From: Caldalkalibacillus uzonensis
Lineage (GTDB): Bacteria > Bacillota > Bacilli > Caldalkalibacillales > Caldalkalibacillaceae
Assembly (NCBI RefSeq): GCF_030814135.1
Contig: NZ_JAUSUQ010000001.1
Coordinates: forward strand, 186,001 to 250,000
DNA: 64,000 nucleotides
Direction: 5' to 3'
Positions within the stretch are counted from its first letter, which is position 1, and every line of letters starts with the position of its first letter. The position numbers and the translations under genes were made by a program. This document shows positions 42,949-51,690 of this stretch, piece by piece. The notes below the pieces were generated by a model. That model saw only the letters and a program-made list of their open reading frames with translations, searched no databases and was not told where the DNA came from.

Positions 42949-43836
42949 TCACCTCTTTAACCTGAGCGATGGGCGTACCGGTTTAATGAAGTAGATGGCC
43001 AGCAATAAACAGATCAGGCACATTCCGCCCAGCACCATCAGATACAGGACATACGGATCCACAGGCAAGGCAAATTGGGGGCCTGCACCACCGAAAGACC
43101 CTGGAGGACCCATCCTGTCACTAAGCGGTCCAATGTCAAAAACATATAACATGAGGAATAACGGATTAATACTCTGAAAAAATTCAGCCCAAAACACATT
43201 TTGGGGTGGATAACCCTGCGCGGAACGATAAGCCAGTTCCTGTATGACAACTGAAGCAATAAACGTGCCGGCCAGGTAAACAAAAATAAAACCATAGGTA
43301 AAAACAGTGGCGACACCTGTCCGTTTAAACATGGTGGAGAACAGAATGCCAATGCTGCCCACAGCAAACATGGTGATTAAATACAACAAGAAGACTTTAA
43401 CTAATTGCTGGGGAGAAATGCCTCCGTATAAAAAGACAATGCTGTAGAGCGGAATTGAGGACAACACCAGAAACATCATAAAACTGAGGGAGGACAGCCA
43501 TTTTCCCAAGATAATTTTCGATGCCGATGAATTGGTGGTAAGCAGGATATCTAACGTTTGCCGCTCCCTTTCGCCACTGATCACCCCTGCTGTCAGCCCT
43601 GGCGTCACAAAACCGATTAAGGCAAATTGCAGCATGGTGAGCATCATGAACAATTCCCGTGAAGCCCGGGGATTAAAATAGGTTTGATCCCCTGTCATCA
43701 GATAAATAAAGGTAAAAACAATCCCGCCCAAAACAGCAAGGTAAAGCGTAATGGCCACTGGCGCCCGTCCCGACCGCATTCTTAAGCGCAGCTCGTTGAC
43801 CAGAATCGGATTGTGTAATCGCTTAAAGACATTCAT
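42949..43836 (-). CDS. ABC-2-type transporter permease
   Basis: A 295-residue membrane protein with six helices, among them APVAITLYLAVLGGIVFTFI and LMMFLVLSSIPLYSIVFLYG. The loop VISGERERQTLDILLTTNSS is the E-loop typical of ABC-2 permeases such as NosY/GldF. The start overlaps the ATPase gene by four bases. With the ATPase it forms an exporter or mechanotransmission unit within the MoxR/VWA operon. Confidence 0.9.
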   Translation of the reverse strand: MNVFKRLHNPILVNELRLRMRSGRAPVAITLYLAVLGGIVFTFIYLMTGDQTYFNPRASRELFMMLTMLQFALIGFVTPGLTAGVISGERERQTLDILLTTNSSASKIILGKWLSSLSFMMFLVLSSIPLYSIVFLYGGISPQQLVKVFLLYLITMFAVGSIGILFSTMFKRTGVATVFTYGFIFVYLAGTFIASVVIQELAYRSAQGYPPQNVFWAEFFQSINPLFLMLYVFDIGPLSDRMGPPGSFGGAGPQFALPVDPYVLYLMVLGGMCLICLLLAIYFIKPVRPSLRLKR

Positions 43837-44759
43837 GATCCCACCCCCTTCGTAATTTTCATAAAGATTTCCTCCAGATTTCCCTGGGCTTCACTAAAAG
43901 CCACAACAGGGTATCCCCTCTTCATCAGCTCGGCAAGAAGCTGGACCTGTTCAGCATCGGAACCACTAAAACCAGCCTCAATACGATCATCCACTCGCCT
44001 GACCGACGTGACCAAGGGATGGCTGCTTAACATCTGAATCACTTCCTCCCACCCGTTTAACAAGCGGATAGTGATGATTTTTTGTTCATTTATCTTCAGA
44101 TTAATCTCTTCCATGGTTCCTACCGTCACCAATTCCCCGCCTTCTATAATCCCGATCTGATCACACATTTCAGCTAATTCGGGCAGGATGTGTGAACTGA
44201 TTAAAATCGTTTTGTCCATGTTGCGCAACTCTTTTAAAATCTCCCTCAGCTCCACCCTGGCCCGGGGATCAAGGCCTGAAGCCGGCTCATCCAAGATCAG
44301 GACCTGTGGATTGTGCACCAGGCATCTGGCCAGACCCAGACGCTGCTTCATCCCCCGGGACAAACTGTCTACATAAGCTTCCCGTTTATGGATTAAATTG
44401 ACAAGCTCAAGCAGTTTGGGGATGATCTCTTTTCTCTCCCGTACGGGAATATCATAATTGGCCCCGTAAAAATCGAGGTATTCCTCCACTTTAAGATTGT
44501 CATAAACACCAAAAAAGTCAGGCATGTAACCAATCAACCGGCGGACTTCCCGGGGATTTTCCGTCACCTCAAATCCGCCGATAAAGGCTTTTCCACTGGT
44601 GGGAGCCAATAAAGTAGCCAGGATGGACAGGGTGGTCGATTTCCCAGCCCCATTGGGTCCAACAAACCCGAAAACAGTCCCCTCCTGGATCTCCAGTGAC
44701 AAGCCTTTTAAGGCCTCTGTTTTTCCAAACCGTTTGGTTAGTTGCTCAAGTTTAATCAT
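43833..44759 (-). CDS. ABC transporter ATP-binding protein (GldA/NosF/CcmA type)
   Basis: A 308-residue ATPase: Walker A GPNGAGKSTTL, signature LSRGMKQRLGLARCL, Walker B VLILDEPASGLDPRARVELR and the switch SSHILPELAEMCDQ. The C-terminal 80 residues form the regulatory extension common in ABC-2 exporters. The start at 44759 is immediately after the upstream stop. It is the second gene of the operon and partner of the permease at 42949-43836. Confidence 0.93.
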   Translation of the reverse strand: MIKLEQLTKRFGKTEALKGLSLEIQEGTVFGFVGPNGAGKSTTLSILATLLAPTSGKAFIGGFEVTENPREVRRLIGYMPDFFGVYDNLKVEEYLDFYGANYDIPVRERKEIIPKLLELVNLIHKREAYVDSLSRGMKQRLGLARCLVHNPQVLILDEPASGLDPRARVELREILKELRNMDKTILISSHILPELAEMCDQIGIIEGGELVTVGTMEEINLKINEQKIITIRLLNGWEEVIQMLSSHPLVTSVRRVDDRIEAGFSGSDAEQVQLLAELMKRGYPVVAFSEAQGNLEEIFMKITKGVGS

Positions 44760-47150
44760 TTACTCCACCACCTGTCCCTGCCAGCTGATTCTGGGTATCC
44801 CAATATGTTGGAAATCTTGTGAACTGGATAAACGGATCCGTATCATGTTTTCCTCGGAGAGGTAATCTGGCTGCTTCTTCACTACCAAAGTGTGCTGATC
44901 AAGCACCTCATCCAATGGTTCATAGGTTTCTGTTTTCCAGTTATAAATCTCTCTTGTAAACTGTGGGTTGTCATGACTCCAGGTACGCAGATAAATCTCC
45001 TCTGGCTCTACGGTCATATGGGGATGTTCCACTTTAATGTCAAAGACCAGTTCCCCATTTCGTCGGATGACGTAACCATCCCCTGAATGCTCCACAGTGT
45101 CGTCACTGTCGACCAGAGCGGGACTAACGACGCCTTCGGGAACAAACACAGACCCATCAGGTGCAGGAAGCACATTTAAAGCCGCTTTGACGAGCAGCAG
45201 GGAATCGGTTTGATAGGAATGGTCCGCTATTTCCAAGTCAATCACGTCAACATCTGTCCAACCAATAATCATAAATGGGTCAGTCATCATGGAGAACGGA
45301 CGGTGCATATTGAACATATCCAGAATCAAATATTCTCTGGTTGAATAATAGTTGTGCTGAGGCACGTTTGTTTTGATGCTATCTGGCAGCAGACGCTCGA
45401 CTGGCGGAAATACGTCCCTGCCTGACTGGGCCGGATTATATGTAAAAGACACTTCTTGTGACTCACCAGGCTCCAGTGTGCCAATATCATGCACCCTGGT
45501 CCCACTTACCACTTTGGCATCATAAATGGTTAAAGATGTGTGATTGGTGACAGTGCCCTTCATTTCCCCTTCCTGAAAGACAAACTGGGATTCAAAATGA
45601 CCGATATCCGGCAGTGACGTTTCAAACAAGGCTTTTCGCAATGACCAGTATTCAACATCTTTAAATACAATGTCAGCTTGTTGGGGAGGATGGGTGATCC
45701 AGACATCACGGTTGGTGTCCGCAGGCGGATATGAACGGTAATAACTGTCAATGGCAGCCCTTACGCCTCCCGTTTCGTTATAGCGCAGATGGTAATCGCC
45801 GCCCTTGGGAACAAAGATGGCTGACACCGCTGTCAGCTGGGCCTGCTCCGTTTGTTGAAGATCAAGGATGCCGACTTGATGGACAAGCACATTCTGCGTA
45901 CGCTCCATGCTGCCATAGAAAAAGATAACCAAGCCAATCAGGCAGGCAACGCCGGGCACAATCATCCACATCCAGCCCCGTTTGTCCCGACGCTTTAAGA
46001 TCCAGTATAAGACTGGACCGACCAGGACGATATACAGTCCAAACAGAACACTGATCGTGCTTAAGTCAGGCAGCTGCAATGACGGGATGCGTTCAGCAGC
46101 CTGCAGCAATGACCAGTACTGATCATAAGGATCCATCTTCGCTGCATCGTATCCAGCAGACGTCACCACTGTTCTGCTGAGCAGCTCAGCCCACACATGT
46201 TGATGCCCCTCCCCAGCGTTGATAAACTCCCCGGCCAGATCATAAGCAACATACAGGACATGCCCATGCCCAGCTGGTCCAAGGACAAACAGGGGATTCT
46301 CGTCTTGCTCAACCACAACTTGTCCCTTAACCTCTCGAGTGCGGCTGATCGTCAGCGGTCTTTGAAGGGGTATATTGTCAGCTATATCGGTGTCCAAACC
46401 TGGCAGTTCTTTTAAAGACACCGTCCCATTTACCTTTACAGGAGAAATATCTTTAAGCCTATCAGGAAGTTTATCGTAATGTGGCCCTCCAGCCAGGACA
46501 AGCAGGCCGCCATTCAATGTCCATTCCTGAATCGATTCAACTTGGGCAGAAGTGAGCTGATCACGGGAAAAATCATTAATCACGATCACATCAAGGCCAT
46601 CAAGAAAGATGGGCCTTTCAGGTATGTCACTGCGATTTAAAGCAACAACCCGAACAGAACTGTGAAAGATGTCTTTAGGCAAGCTTTCCAGAAAGCTGCC
46701 CGTATTCGGATCTTCGGCTAACACACCGATTAAAATGGCTTCACCTGACAAAGATGGTCCGCTCAAGGTGGTTTTGGCTACTTCCTTCCCCTCTTGCACC
46801 AAGCGGACAGATGCACCAGACAAATAGTCGCCGGGCACATACAACGACACCATTTGGGTGGTACCTTGGGAAATGGCCACAGGCCGGTAATAGACTCCGC
46901 CAAAGTCACCAGGGATATCAATGGTGACTTCTCCTTCAATATCTTCACCCATGTTGGTCACTTTCACTTGGACAGGAACCCAGCTGGCAGGCTTGTACAC
47001 ACCGCCGAATCCCACTTTTACTTCCAATTTCACTTGTTCATCCGCAAAAATGGTTGAAGTCAGTAATAATGAAGCAACGATAATAGCCACCAGAGCACAA
47101 ACTAAACAGCGAAACGTGTTGGGTCTCATCCGACTGACAGACATATACAT
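44760..47150 (-). CDS. Large exported/membrane protein, first gene of the MoxR/VWA operon
   Basis: A 796-residue protein. A signal peptide (LVCALVAIIVASLLLTSTIF) precedes a beta-sandwich (FGGVYKPASWVPVQVKVTN). A glutamine-amidotransferase-like Rossmann region follows: GLDVIVINDFSRDQLTSAQV, with EWTLNGGLLVLAGGPHYDKL. Two membrane helices lie near residues 365-415 (VLFGLYIVLVGPVLYWIL, WMIVPGVACLIGLVIFFYGS). The remainder is extracellular and beta-rich. The family was not recognised by name. The layout suits an envelope-facing partner of the ABC-2 transporter. The start is the ATG at 47150 behind GGGGG. The 240 bases upstream of it hold only the tRNA terminator. Confidence 0.8.
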   Translation of the reverse strand: MYMSVSRMRPNTFRCLVCALVAIIVASLLLTSTIFADEQVKLEVKVGFGGVYKPASWVPVQVKVTNMGEDIEGEVTIDIPGDFGGVYYRPVAISQGTTQMVSLYVPGDYLSGASVRLVQEGKEVAKTTLSGPSLSGEAILIGVLAEDPNTGSFLESLPKDIFHSSVRVVALNRSDIPERPIFLDGLDVIVINDFSRDQLTSAQVESIQEWTLNGGLLVLAGGPHYDKLPDRLKDISPVKVNGTVSLKELPGLDTDIADNIPLQRPLTISRTREVKGQVVVEQDENPLFVLGPAGHGHVLYVAYDLAGEFINAGEGHQHVWAELLSRTVVTSAGYDAAKMDPYDQYWSLLQAAERIPSLQLPDLSTISVLFGLYIVLVGPVLYWILKRRDKRGWMWMIVPGVACLIGLVIFFYGSMERTQNVLVHQVGILDLQQTEQAQLTAVSAIFVPKGGDYHLRYNETGGVRAAIDSYYRSYPPADTNRDVWITHPPQQADIVFKDVEYWSLRKALFETSLPDIGHFESQFVFQEGEMKGTVTNHTSLTIYDAKVVSGTRVHDIGTLEPGESQEVSFTYNPAQSGRDVFPPVERLLPDSIKTNVPQHNYYSTREYLILDMFNMHRPFSMMTDPFMIIGWTDVDVIDLEIADHSYQTDSLLLVKAALNVLPAPDGSVFVPEGVVSPALVDSDDTVEHSGDGYVIRRNGELVFDIKVEHPHMTVEPEEIYLRTWSHDNPQFTREIYNWKTETYEPLDEVLDQHTLVVKKQPDYLSEENMIRIRLSSSQDFQHIGIPRISWQGQVVE

Positions 47151-47333
47151 ATATGAAAACCCCCGTTACTTTATGATTTTTTCTATACCACTACTATCAA
47201 TAATAAGACGCTTCAAACAGCAAAAAAGTTTCGATTATTTAATGAACAAGAACTATAAAATAAGTTAAAAAAGTAAGATCATGAAAATAATTGTATCACT
47301 CACTCCCAGGTCATGAGAACAAAAATATTTGAA

Positions 47334-47366
47334 AAAACAAAAAACCCTCTGAATAGAGTTCAGAGG
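47334..47366 (-). terminator. Terminator of the tRNA cluster
   Basis: CCTCTGAA and TTCAGAGG form a perfect 8-base stem followed on the minus strand by GTTTTTTG. It lies 60 bases after tRNA-Tyr. Confidence 0.88.
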
Positions 47367-47425
47367 ATTAATCAAAGTAAAAACGGAGTCATGTCAATTA
47401 AGACAATATGTAAAGCTTAAGGTTA

Positions 47426-47510
47426 TGGTGGAGGGGGACGGATTCGAACCGCCGAACCCAGAGGGAGCAGATTTACAGTCTGCCGCGTTTAGCCACTTCG
47501 CTACCCCTCC
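47426..47510 (-). tRNA. tRNA-Tyr (anticodon GTA)
   Basis: The 85-base gene has a long variable arm and the anticodon arm GCAGACTGTAAATCTGC. The acceptor GGAGGGG pairs with CCCCTCC, and the CCA tail is encoded. It is the last gene of the cluster. Confidence 0.96.
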
Positions 47511-47514
47511 ACAA

Positions 47515-47591
47515 TGGTGACCCGTAGGGGATTCGAACCCCTGAATGCCGGCGTGAAAGGCCGGTGTGTTAAGCCACTTCACCAACGGGCC
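47515..47591 (-). tRNA. tRNA-Glu (anticodon TTC)
   Basis: The anticodon arm is CCGGCCTTTCACGCCGG. The acceptor GGCCCGT pairs with ACGGGTC, with an encoded CCA. The body is almost identical to the copy at 48718-48794, which lacks a matching acceptor strand. Confidence 0.96.
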
Positions 47592-47620
47592 ACGATGGTT
47601 AAATCAGGATATAAATGCTT

Positions 47621-47713
<93 letters not shown>

Positions 47714-47744
47714 GCGTTTTCATCATGATAATCAATGGGTAAAA

Positions 47745-47821
47745 TGGTGGCGGCGGCGGGGATCGAACCCACGACCTTACGGGTATGAACCGTACGCTCT
47801 AGCCAGCTGAGCTACACCGCC
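47745..47821 (-). tRNA. tRNA-Met (anticodon CAT, elongator)
   Basis: GGCGGTGTAGCTCAGCTGG with anticodon arm TACGGTTCATACCCGTA. The paired first base (G1-C72) marks it as elongator rather than initiator. CCA is encoded. Confidence 0.95.
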
Positions 47822-47865
47822 AAATTAAAATTTAAAAAATAACCATAGAATAGAAAAGAAAAAAA

Positions 47866-47942
47866 TGGTCGGGAAGACAGGATTTGAACCTGCGACTTCC
47901 ACGTCCCGAACGTGGCGCTCTACCAAGCTGAGCTACTTCCCG
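47866..47942 (-). tRNA. tRNA-Pro (anticodon CGG)
   Basis: The anticodon arm CCACGTTCGGGACGTGG gives CGG. The acceptor CGGGAAG pairs with CTTCCCG, and CCA is encoded. The usual Bacillus Pro gene in such clusters carries TGG. Confidence 0.94.
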
Positions 47943-47947
47943 AAAGA

Positions 47948-48024
47948 TGGTGCGCCCTGAGAGACTCGAACTCCCAACCTTTTGATTCGTAGTCAAACGC
48001 TCTATCCAGTTGAGCTAAGGGCGC
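47948..48024 (-). tRNA. tRNA-Arg (anticodon ACG)
   Basis: The anticodon arm TTTGACTACGAATCAAA gives ACG, with A34 expected to become inosine. The acceptor GCGCCCT pairs with AGGGCGC, and CCA is encoded. Confidence 0.96.
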
Positions 48025-48045
48025 TTGTTATATTTTTGTGATAAA

Positions 48046-48120
48046 TGGAGCGGAAAACGGGATTCGAACCCGCGACCCCCACCTTGGCAAGGTGGTGCTC
48101 TACCCCTGAGCTATTTCCGC
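48046..48120 (-). tRNA. tRNA-Gly (anticodon GCC)
   Basis: The anticodon arm CCACCTTGCCAAGGTGG gives GCC. The acceptor GCGGAAA pairs with TTTCCGC, and CCA is encoded. Confidence 0.96.
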
Positions 48121-48148
48121 TCATCATGTTTATGATAAACAGTGTAAA

Positions 48149-48236
48149 TGGTGCGGGTGAAGGGATTTGAACCCCCACGCCCGTAATGGGCACTAGACCC
48201 TGAACCTAGCGCGTCTGCCAGTTCCGCCACACCCGC
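48149..48236 (-). tRNA. tRNA-Leu (anticodon CAG)
   Basis: A class II tRNA of 88 bases. The anticodon arm CTAGGTTCAGGGTCTAG gives CAG. The acceptor GCGGGTG pairs with CACCCGC, and CCA is encoded. Confidence 0.95.
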
Positions 48237-48249
48237 ACATTGTAAATAA

Positions 48250-48325
48250 TGGTGAGCCGTGAAGGATTCGAACCTTCGACCCTCTGATTAAAAGTCAGAT
48301 GCTCTACCAGCTGAGCTAACGGCTC
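48250..48325 (-). tRNA. tRNA-Lys (anticodon TTT)
   Basis: The anticodon arm TCTGACTTTTAATCAGA gives TTT. The acceptor GAGCCGT pairs with ACGGCTC, and CCA is encoded. It is the first gene of the second tRNA unit, 17 bases downstream of a -10 box. Confidence 0.96.
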
Positions 48326-48341
48326 ATTAAGGACAAGTGTT

Positions 48342-48370
48342 AGTATACAACGTTTATTCTGTTTTTGCAA
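48342..48370 (-). promoter_or_regulatory. tRNA promoter upstream of tRNA-Lys
   Basis: TTGCAA (48370-48365), 17 bases, TATACT (48347-48342) on the minus strand. It drives Lys through Tyr. Confidence 0.8.
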
Positions 48371-48435
48371 CACCTTTTTTACACCCTCAAAATTGGATAA
48401 CAAAACAAACTCAACAGGTAATTATCGACTAAAAA

Positions 48436-48512
<77 letters not shown>

Positions 48513-48524
48513 CATGGAAGGAAA

Positions 48525-48598
48525 TGGAGCGGGTAATGGGAATCGAACCCACGCTACCAGCTTGGAAGGCTGGAGTTCTACCACTGAACTACACCCGC
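48525..48598 (-). tRNA. tRNA-Gly (anticodon TCC)
   Basis: The anticodon arm CCAGCCTTCCAAGCTGG gives TCC. The acceptor GCGGGTG pairs with TACCCGC using one wobble pair. CCA is encoded. Confidence 0.96.
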
Positions 48599-48602
48599 TC
48601 GT

Positions 48603-48677
48603 TGGCTGGGCTGGCTGGATTCGAACCAGCGCATCACGGGGCCAAAACCCGTTGCCTTACCACTTGGCTACAGCCCA
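48603..48677 (-). tRNA. tRNA-Gln (anticodon TTG)
   Basis: The anticodon arm ACGGGTTTTGGCCCCGT gives TTG. The acceptor TGGGCTG pairs with CAGCCCA, including the weak U1-A72 pair typical of Gln. CCA is encoded. Confidence 0.96.
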
Positions 48678-48717
48678 TCACAATTTATTAATGATTTAAT
48701 TATATACAAATTCTAGA

Positions 48718-48794
48718 TGGCGGAGCTGACGGGATTCGAACCCCTGAATGCCGGCGTGAAAGGCCGGTCTGTTAAGCCACTTCACTAACGGGCC
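48718..48794 (-). tRNA. tRNA-Glu (anticodon TTC) with mismatched 3' end, possibly chimeric
   Basis: From its 5' end to the T-loop it nearly matches the intact Glu gene at 47515-47591. After TTCGAATCCC the 3' strand becomes CAGCTCC with discriminator G. Against the 5' strand GGCCCGT, pairs 3, 4, 6 and 7 fail, and one T-stem pair is lost. The foreign CAGCTCC would pair six of seven with GGAGCTA of the odd Ile gene. Confidence 0.75.
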
Positions 48795-48828
48795 ACAAAT
48801 ATAATCTGTCAAAATCAACGCAAGAGAT

Positions 48829-48857
48829 AATATACCAGGACTTTTTCATTTTTGCAA
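48829..48857 (-). promoter_or_regulatory. tRNA promoter upstream of tRNA-Glu
   Basis: TTGCAA (48857-48852), 17 bases, TATATT (48834-48829) on the minus strand, 34 bases before the first tRNA. Confidence 0.8.
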
Positions 48858-48910
48858 CCTCTTTAAATAAAGAAAGACAATTCAAAGCTTTCCCCCAAAT
48901 GATTAACATA

Positions 48911-49075
48911 TTAAGGTGATTTTTTAAACAGACGCTTGATTATTTTAATCAAAGACCAGAAACGATTTTGACTCCCTTTGCTCAAGTGTTTATACTTCCA
49001 CGCATGGTTCGCATTGTAACGGACGTCGTCCATATACTGTTTTAAAACCCACTCATGATCTGTTGGATTATACAT
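48911..49075 (-). CDS. Small basic protein of unknown function (54 residues)
   Basis: The ATG at 49075 has a strong GGAGGGATTAAC upstream and opens a 54-codon frame: MYNPTDHEWVLKQYMDDVRY, then NANHAWKYKHLSKGSQNRFW, then SLIKIIKRLFKKSP. The N-terminal half is acidic/aromatic. The C-terminal 14 residues form an amphipathic basic helix that could touch membrane or nucleic acid. I do not recognise the family. It lies alone between the tRNA promoter and the response regulator. Confidence 0.65.
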   Translation of the reverse strand: MYNPTDHEWVLKQYMDDVRYNANHAWKYKHLSKGSQNRFWSLIKIIKRLFKKSP

Positions 49076-49182
49076 GTTAATCCCTCCGTGATTGACGGCA
49101 ATTAACCTCTATTTTTACTGTCACTGGAATTATAACAACGGAGGGATTCTTTAGCGTCGGGCAAGCGGTTGATTTTAAAATA

Positions 49183-49214
49183 CAAAAAAGGTCTCACTCC
49201 AATGTAAGGCCTTT
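49183..49214 (-). terminator. Terminator after the response regulator gene
   Basis: AAAGGTCT and AGGCCTTT pair over eight bases including one wobble. A T-run follows on the minus strand. Confidence 0.75.
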
Positions 49215-49259
49215 CCTCATGTCAGATTCAGACTATAGTCTCAGTTTAGCAATAATACC

Positions 49260-49907
49260 TCATTGTTGATGGCCAAACCATTTATGCTTAATTGCATACA
49301 CTGCGGTCTGCGTGCGGTCATGCAACTCCAATTTGGCCAAAATACGTGTAACATGTGTTTTTACCGTTTTTTCTGTTACATTGAGATCCGCCGCAATCTC
49401 TTTATTGCTTTTGCCCAATGTGATATGGTACAGCACATCTTTTTCTCTGGGTGTTAAACTTGAAAATTTCACTGCTGATTCTTCCTGGGAGGTGACATGT
49501 GTCACCAGTTGATGGGTCACTTGAGAATGAAGCGCTTTTTCCCCGCTAACCGTTTTTTTGATCGCTTCTACCAAGATATCAGGCTCCACATCTTTAAGTT
49601 GATATCCTTCTGCTCCCGCTTTAATACCGGACAATACGTATTCTTGATCGGAGAAACTGGTTAAGACAATCACTTTGACCTGCGGATACGTCTCCTTAAT
49701 CTTCCGCGTGGCTTCAATCCCATCCATCTCCGGCATAATCAGATCCATCAGCACAACGTCAGGCTGATACTTCTCTACTTTGGCAATAGCTTCTTTTCCG
49801 TTTCGCGCTTCTCCCACCACTTCAATATCCCTTTGGGTTTGCAGAAAAAACTTTAATCCTTTAAGCACAATGGCATGATCGTCTACCAACAACACTTTAA
49901 TCTTCAT
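49260..49907 (-). CDS. NarL/LiaR-type response regulator
   Basis: A 215-residue protein. The receiver domain has the acidic pair in VLLVDDHAIVLKGL, the phosphorylated Asp in DVVLMDLIMPEMDG, Thr in VIVLTSFSD and Lys in YQLKD. The C-terminal LuxR-type helix-turn-helix is SSLTPREKDVLYHITLGKSN, KEIAADLNVTEKTVKTHVTR. The ATG at 49907 lies inside the end of the kinase gene, behind GGAAGAG. It resembles LiaR/VraR/DegU relatives. It should be phosphorylated by the kinase encoded just upstream, whose gene contains a stop codon. Confidence 0.93.
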   Translation of the reverse strand: MKIKVLLVDDHAIVLKGLKFFLQTQRDIEVVGEARNGKEAIAKVEKYQPDVVLMDLIMPEMDGIEATRKIKETYPQVKVIVLTSFSDQEYVLSGIKAGAEGYQLKDVEPDILVEAIKKTVSGEKALHSQVTHQLVTHVTSQEESAVKFSSLTPREKDVLYHITLGKSNKEIAADLNVTEKTVKTHVTRILAKLELHDRTQTAVYAIKHKWFGHQQ

Positions 49908-51552
49908 TTGTTTCTCTTCCCCCATCCTGCTTTAATGGTATGCTCACATGCACTCTAGTGCCTTTGTTTTCCTGGCTGTAAATATGAATAGAACCGCCTG
50001 CCTCTTCTGCCCTTTCTTTCATGCTGGTTAAGCCCAGCGAATAGCCATTCCCATCAACAGCATGAGGATTAAAGCCGCATCCATCATCGATGATACTCAG
50101 TCTGATTTGTTTTTTATCAATCGTTAATTTAATGGTTGCTACGTTTGTTCTGGCATGTTTTCTGATGTTATTAAGTGCTTCCTGACCAATCCGCCACAAT
50201 GTTTCTTCTACACGGCGTGGCAATTGGGCGATCCCTTCTACTTGATCATTAATCTTTAGTCCTATTTTTTGCCCGTACTGTTTGAGGGTAGTCATAATGC
50301 CTGCTTCCACGTTGGCAGGTCGGAGTTGCCAAATGAGAGAGCGCATATCAGCCAAGGCTTCCTTGGACAATGTTTGGATTTCTTCCAGTGACTCGCCCAC
50401 TAATTGAGGATCGGTAGGCAGGCATTCTTTGGCACCCCGGGCCATAAGGGATAACGAAAAAAGCTTCTGATTAACCGAATCATGTAAATCCCGGGCTAAC
50501 CGGTTTCGTTCCTCAACAAGGAGCATTTCCTGCTTCTGCTCATGCAAACGGATCGTTTCGATCAACAAAGAAAGATGATCTCCCAACGCTTTAAGGACGT
50601 CTCTTTCCGTTTCGGAAAGCGGGTTGTCCGTTGTTTGGGCTACATACAGCAAGCCGATGGGTTTATCCGACAGTATCAGCGGAACAGCTGCGGCATGCCA
50701 CGTGTTTTTTTCTCTTACATCTGGCAGAAAAGCAAGCTTTTCCTGCCCAAGGGCGATGTTCTGTTGCTCCAGAGCTGATTTGATGACGTGAGCATTGGTC
50801 AGAGAAAGCTTATGATCGATTTTGGTTGTAACGACTGCTTCTCCTTTATAAAAAAGGCTTTCCAAGCGCAGCTGTTGGTTTTTTATGAGGAACAAACTTA
50901 TCACAGGCCATTGAAAATGGCGGGCAATATGTTGTACCACTTTTTCAGGTAATACCCTTATATTGTTTATTTTCCAGAGGACCCGGGTCAGTTCATCAAG
51001 TTGAGCAAAATATTCCGCCCGTTGTTTCTGGGCTTCGAACAAATTAATTCGCTCTACCGCCGTACCGATTTGAAACGCAACCGATTGTAATAACGTCAAT
51101 TCCTTTTCTGTAAAGTGTTCTTTGCCCGGAGAGCCAACGTTGAGCAAGCCAAAGCGTTTGCCGCTTGCCATCAATGGGACCGTAGCGTGATGAGTCAAAT
51201 TTTGGGTATCTCCCCACTGATAAGTCACCGCATCTTCCAGCCGTTTACATTCCATGATATTGACAGCCTGCTGCAATTGCCCGGACCAAAATTTGTCCAG
51301 ACACCAACAAGACATGTGGCGCATGGGCTTTTTGTTCTCCTATTCCAGAGCCGGAGGAAGGCAGTGATCTGCCACACATGAATAATGAGGCCGATCCTTG
51401 ACAAGAAAAATCCATCCTGTCTTCAGTTCAGTGACTTGCAGCAGCTTTTCAAGAACGCTTGGCAACATCTCATCCAGGTCGACACATTGGTTTAACGTTT
51501 CGGCAATTGTTTTTAATGTGAAAAGTTCATCAACTCGATCTGCGTTACCCAT
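49897..51552 (-). pseudogene. GAF-domain sensor histidine kinase interrupted by an in-frame amber codon
   Basis: The frame starts at the ATG at 51552 behind AAAGGGTG (MGNADRVDELFTLKTIAETL). After LPPALE it meets TAG at 51342-51340. In the same frame it continues ENKKPMRHMSCWC and runs to 49897. The whole gives about 551 residues: a first GAF domain split by the stop, a second GAF domain (LDELTRVLWKINNIRVL onward), the dimerisation/phosphoacceptor helix EERNRLARDLHDSVNQKLFS (HisKA_3) and an ATPase domain with IDDGCGFNPHAVDGNGYSLG. It forms an operon with the LiaR-like regulator. Readthrough, re-start at ATG 51324, or a sequencing error are alternatives to true loss. Confidence 0.8.
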
Positions 51553-51690
51553 CTAGTTTCACCCTTTGCCCGTATGATTCTATACCTACTTTACCATATT
51601 CGATTTGAAAAGGAATAAGAAGACGCAGGAATAGGAACGATATGTAAGAATAAAGAACAAGGGATGATTAAACGAGGTGGGAAGTTGATT

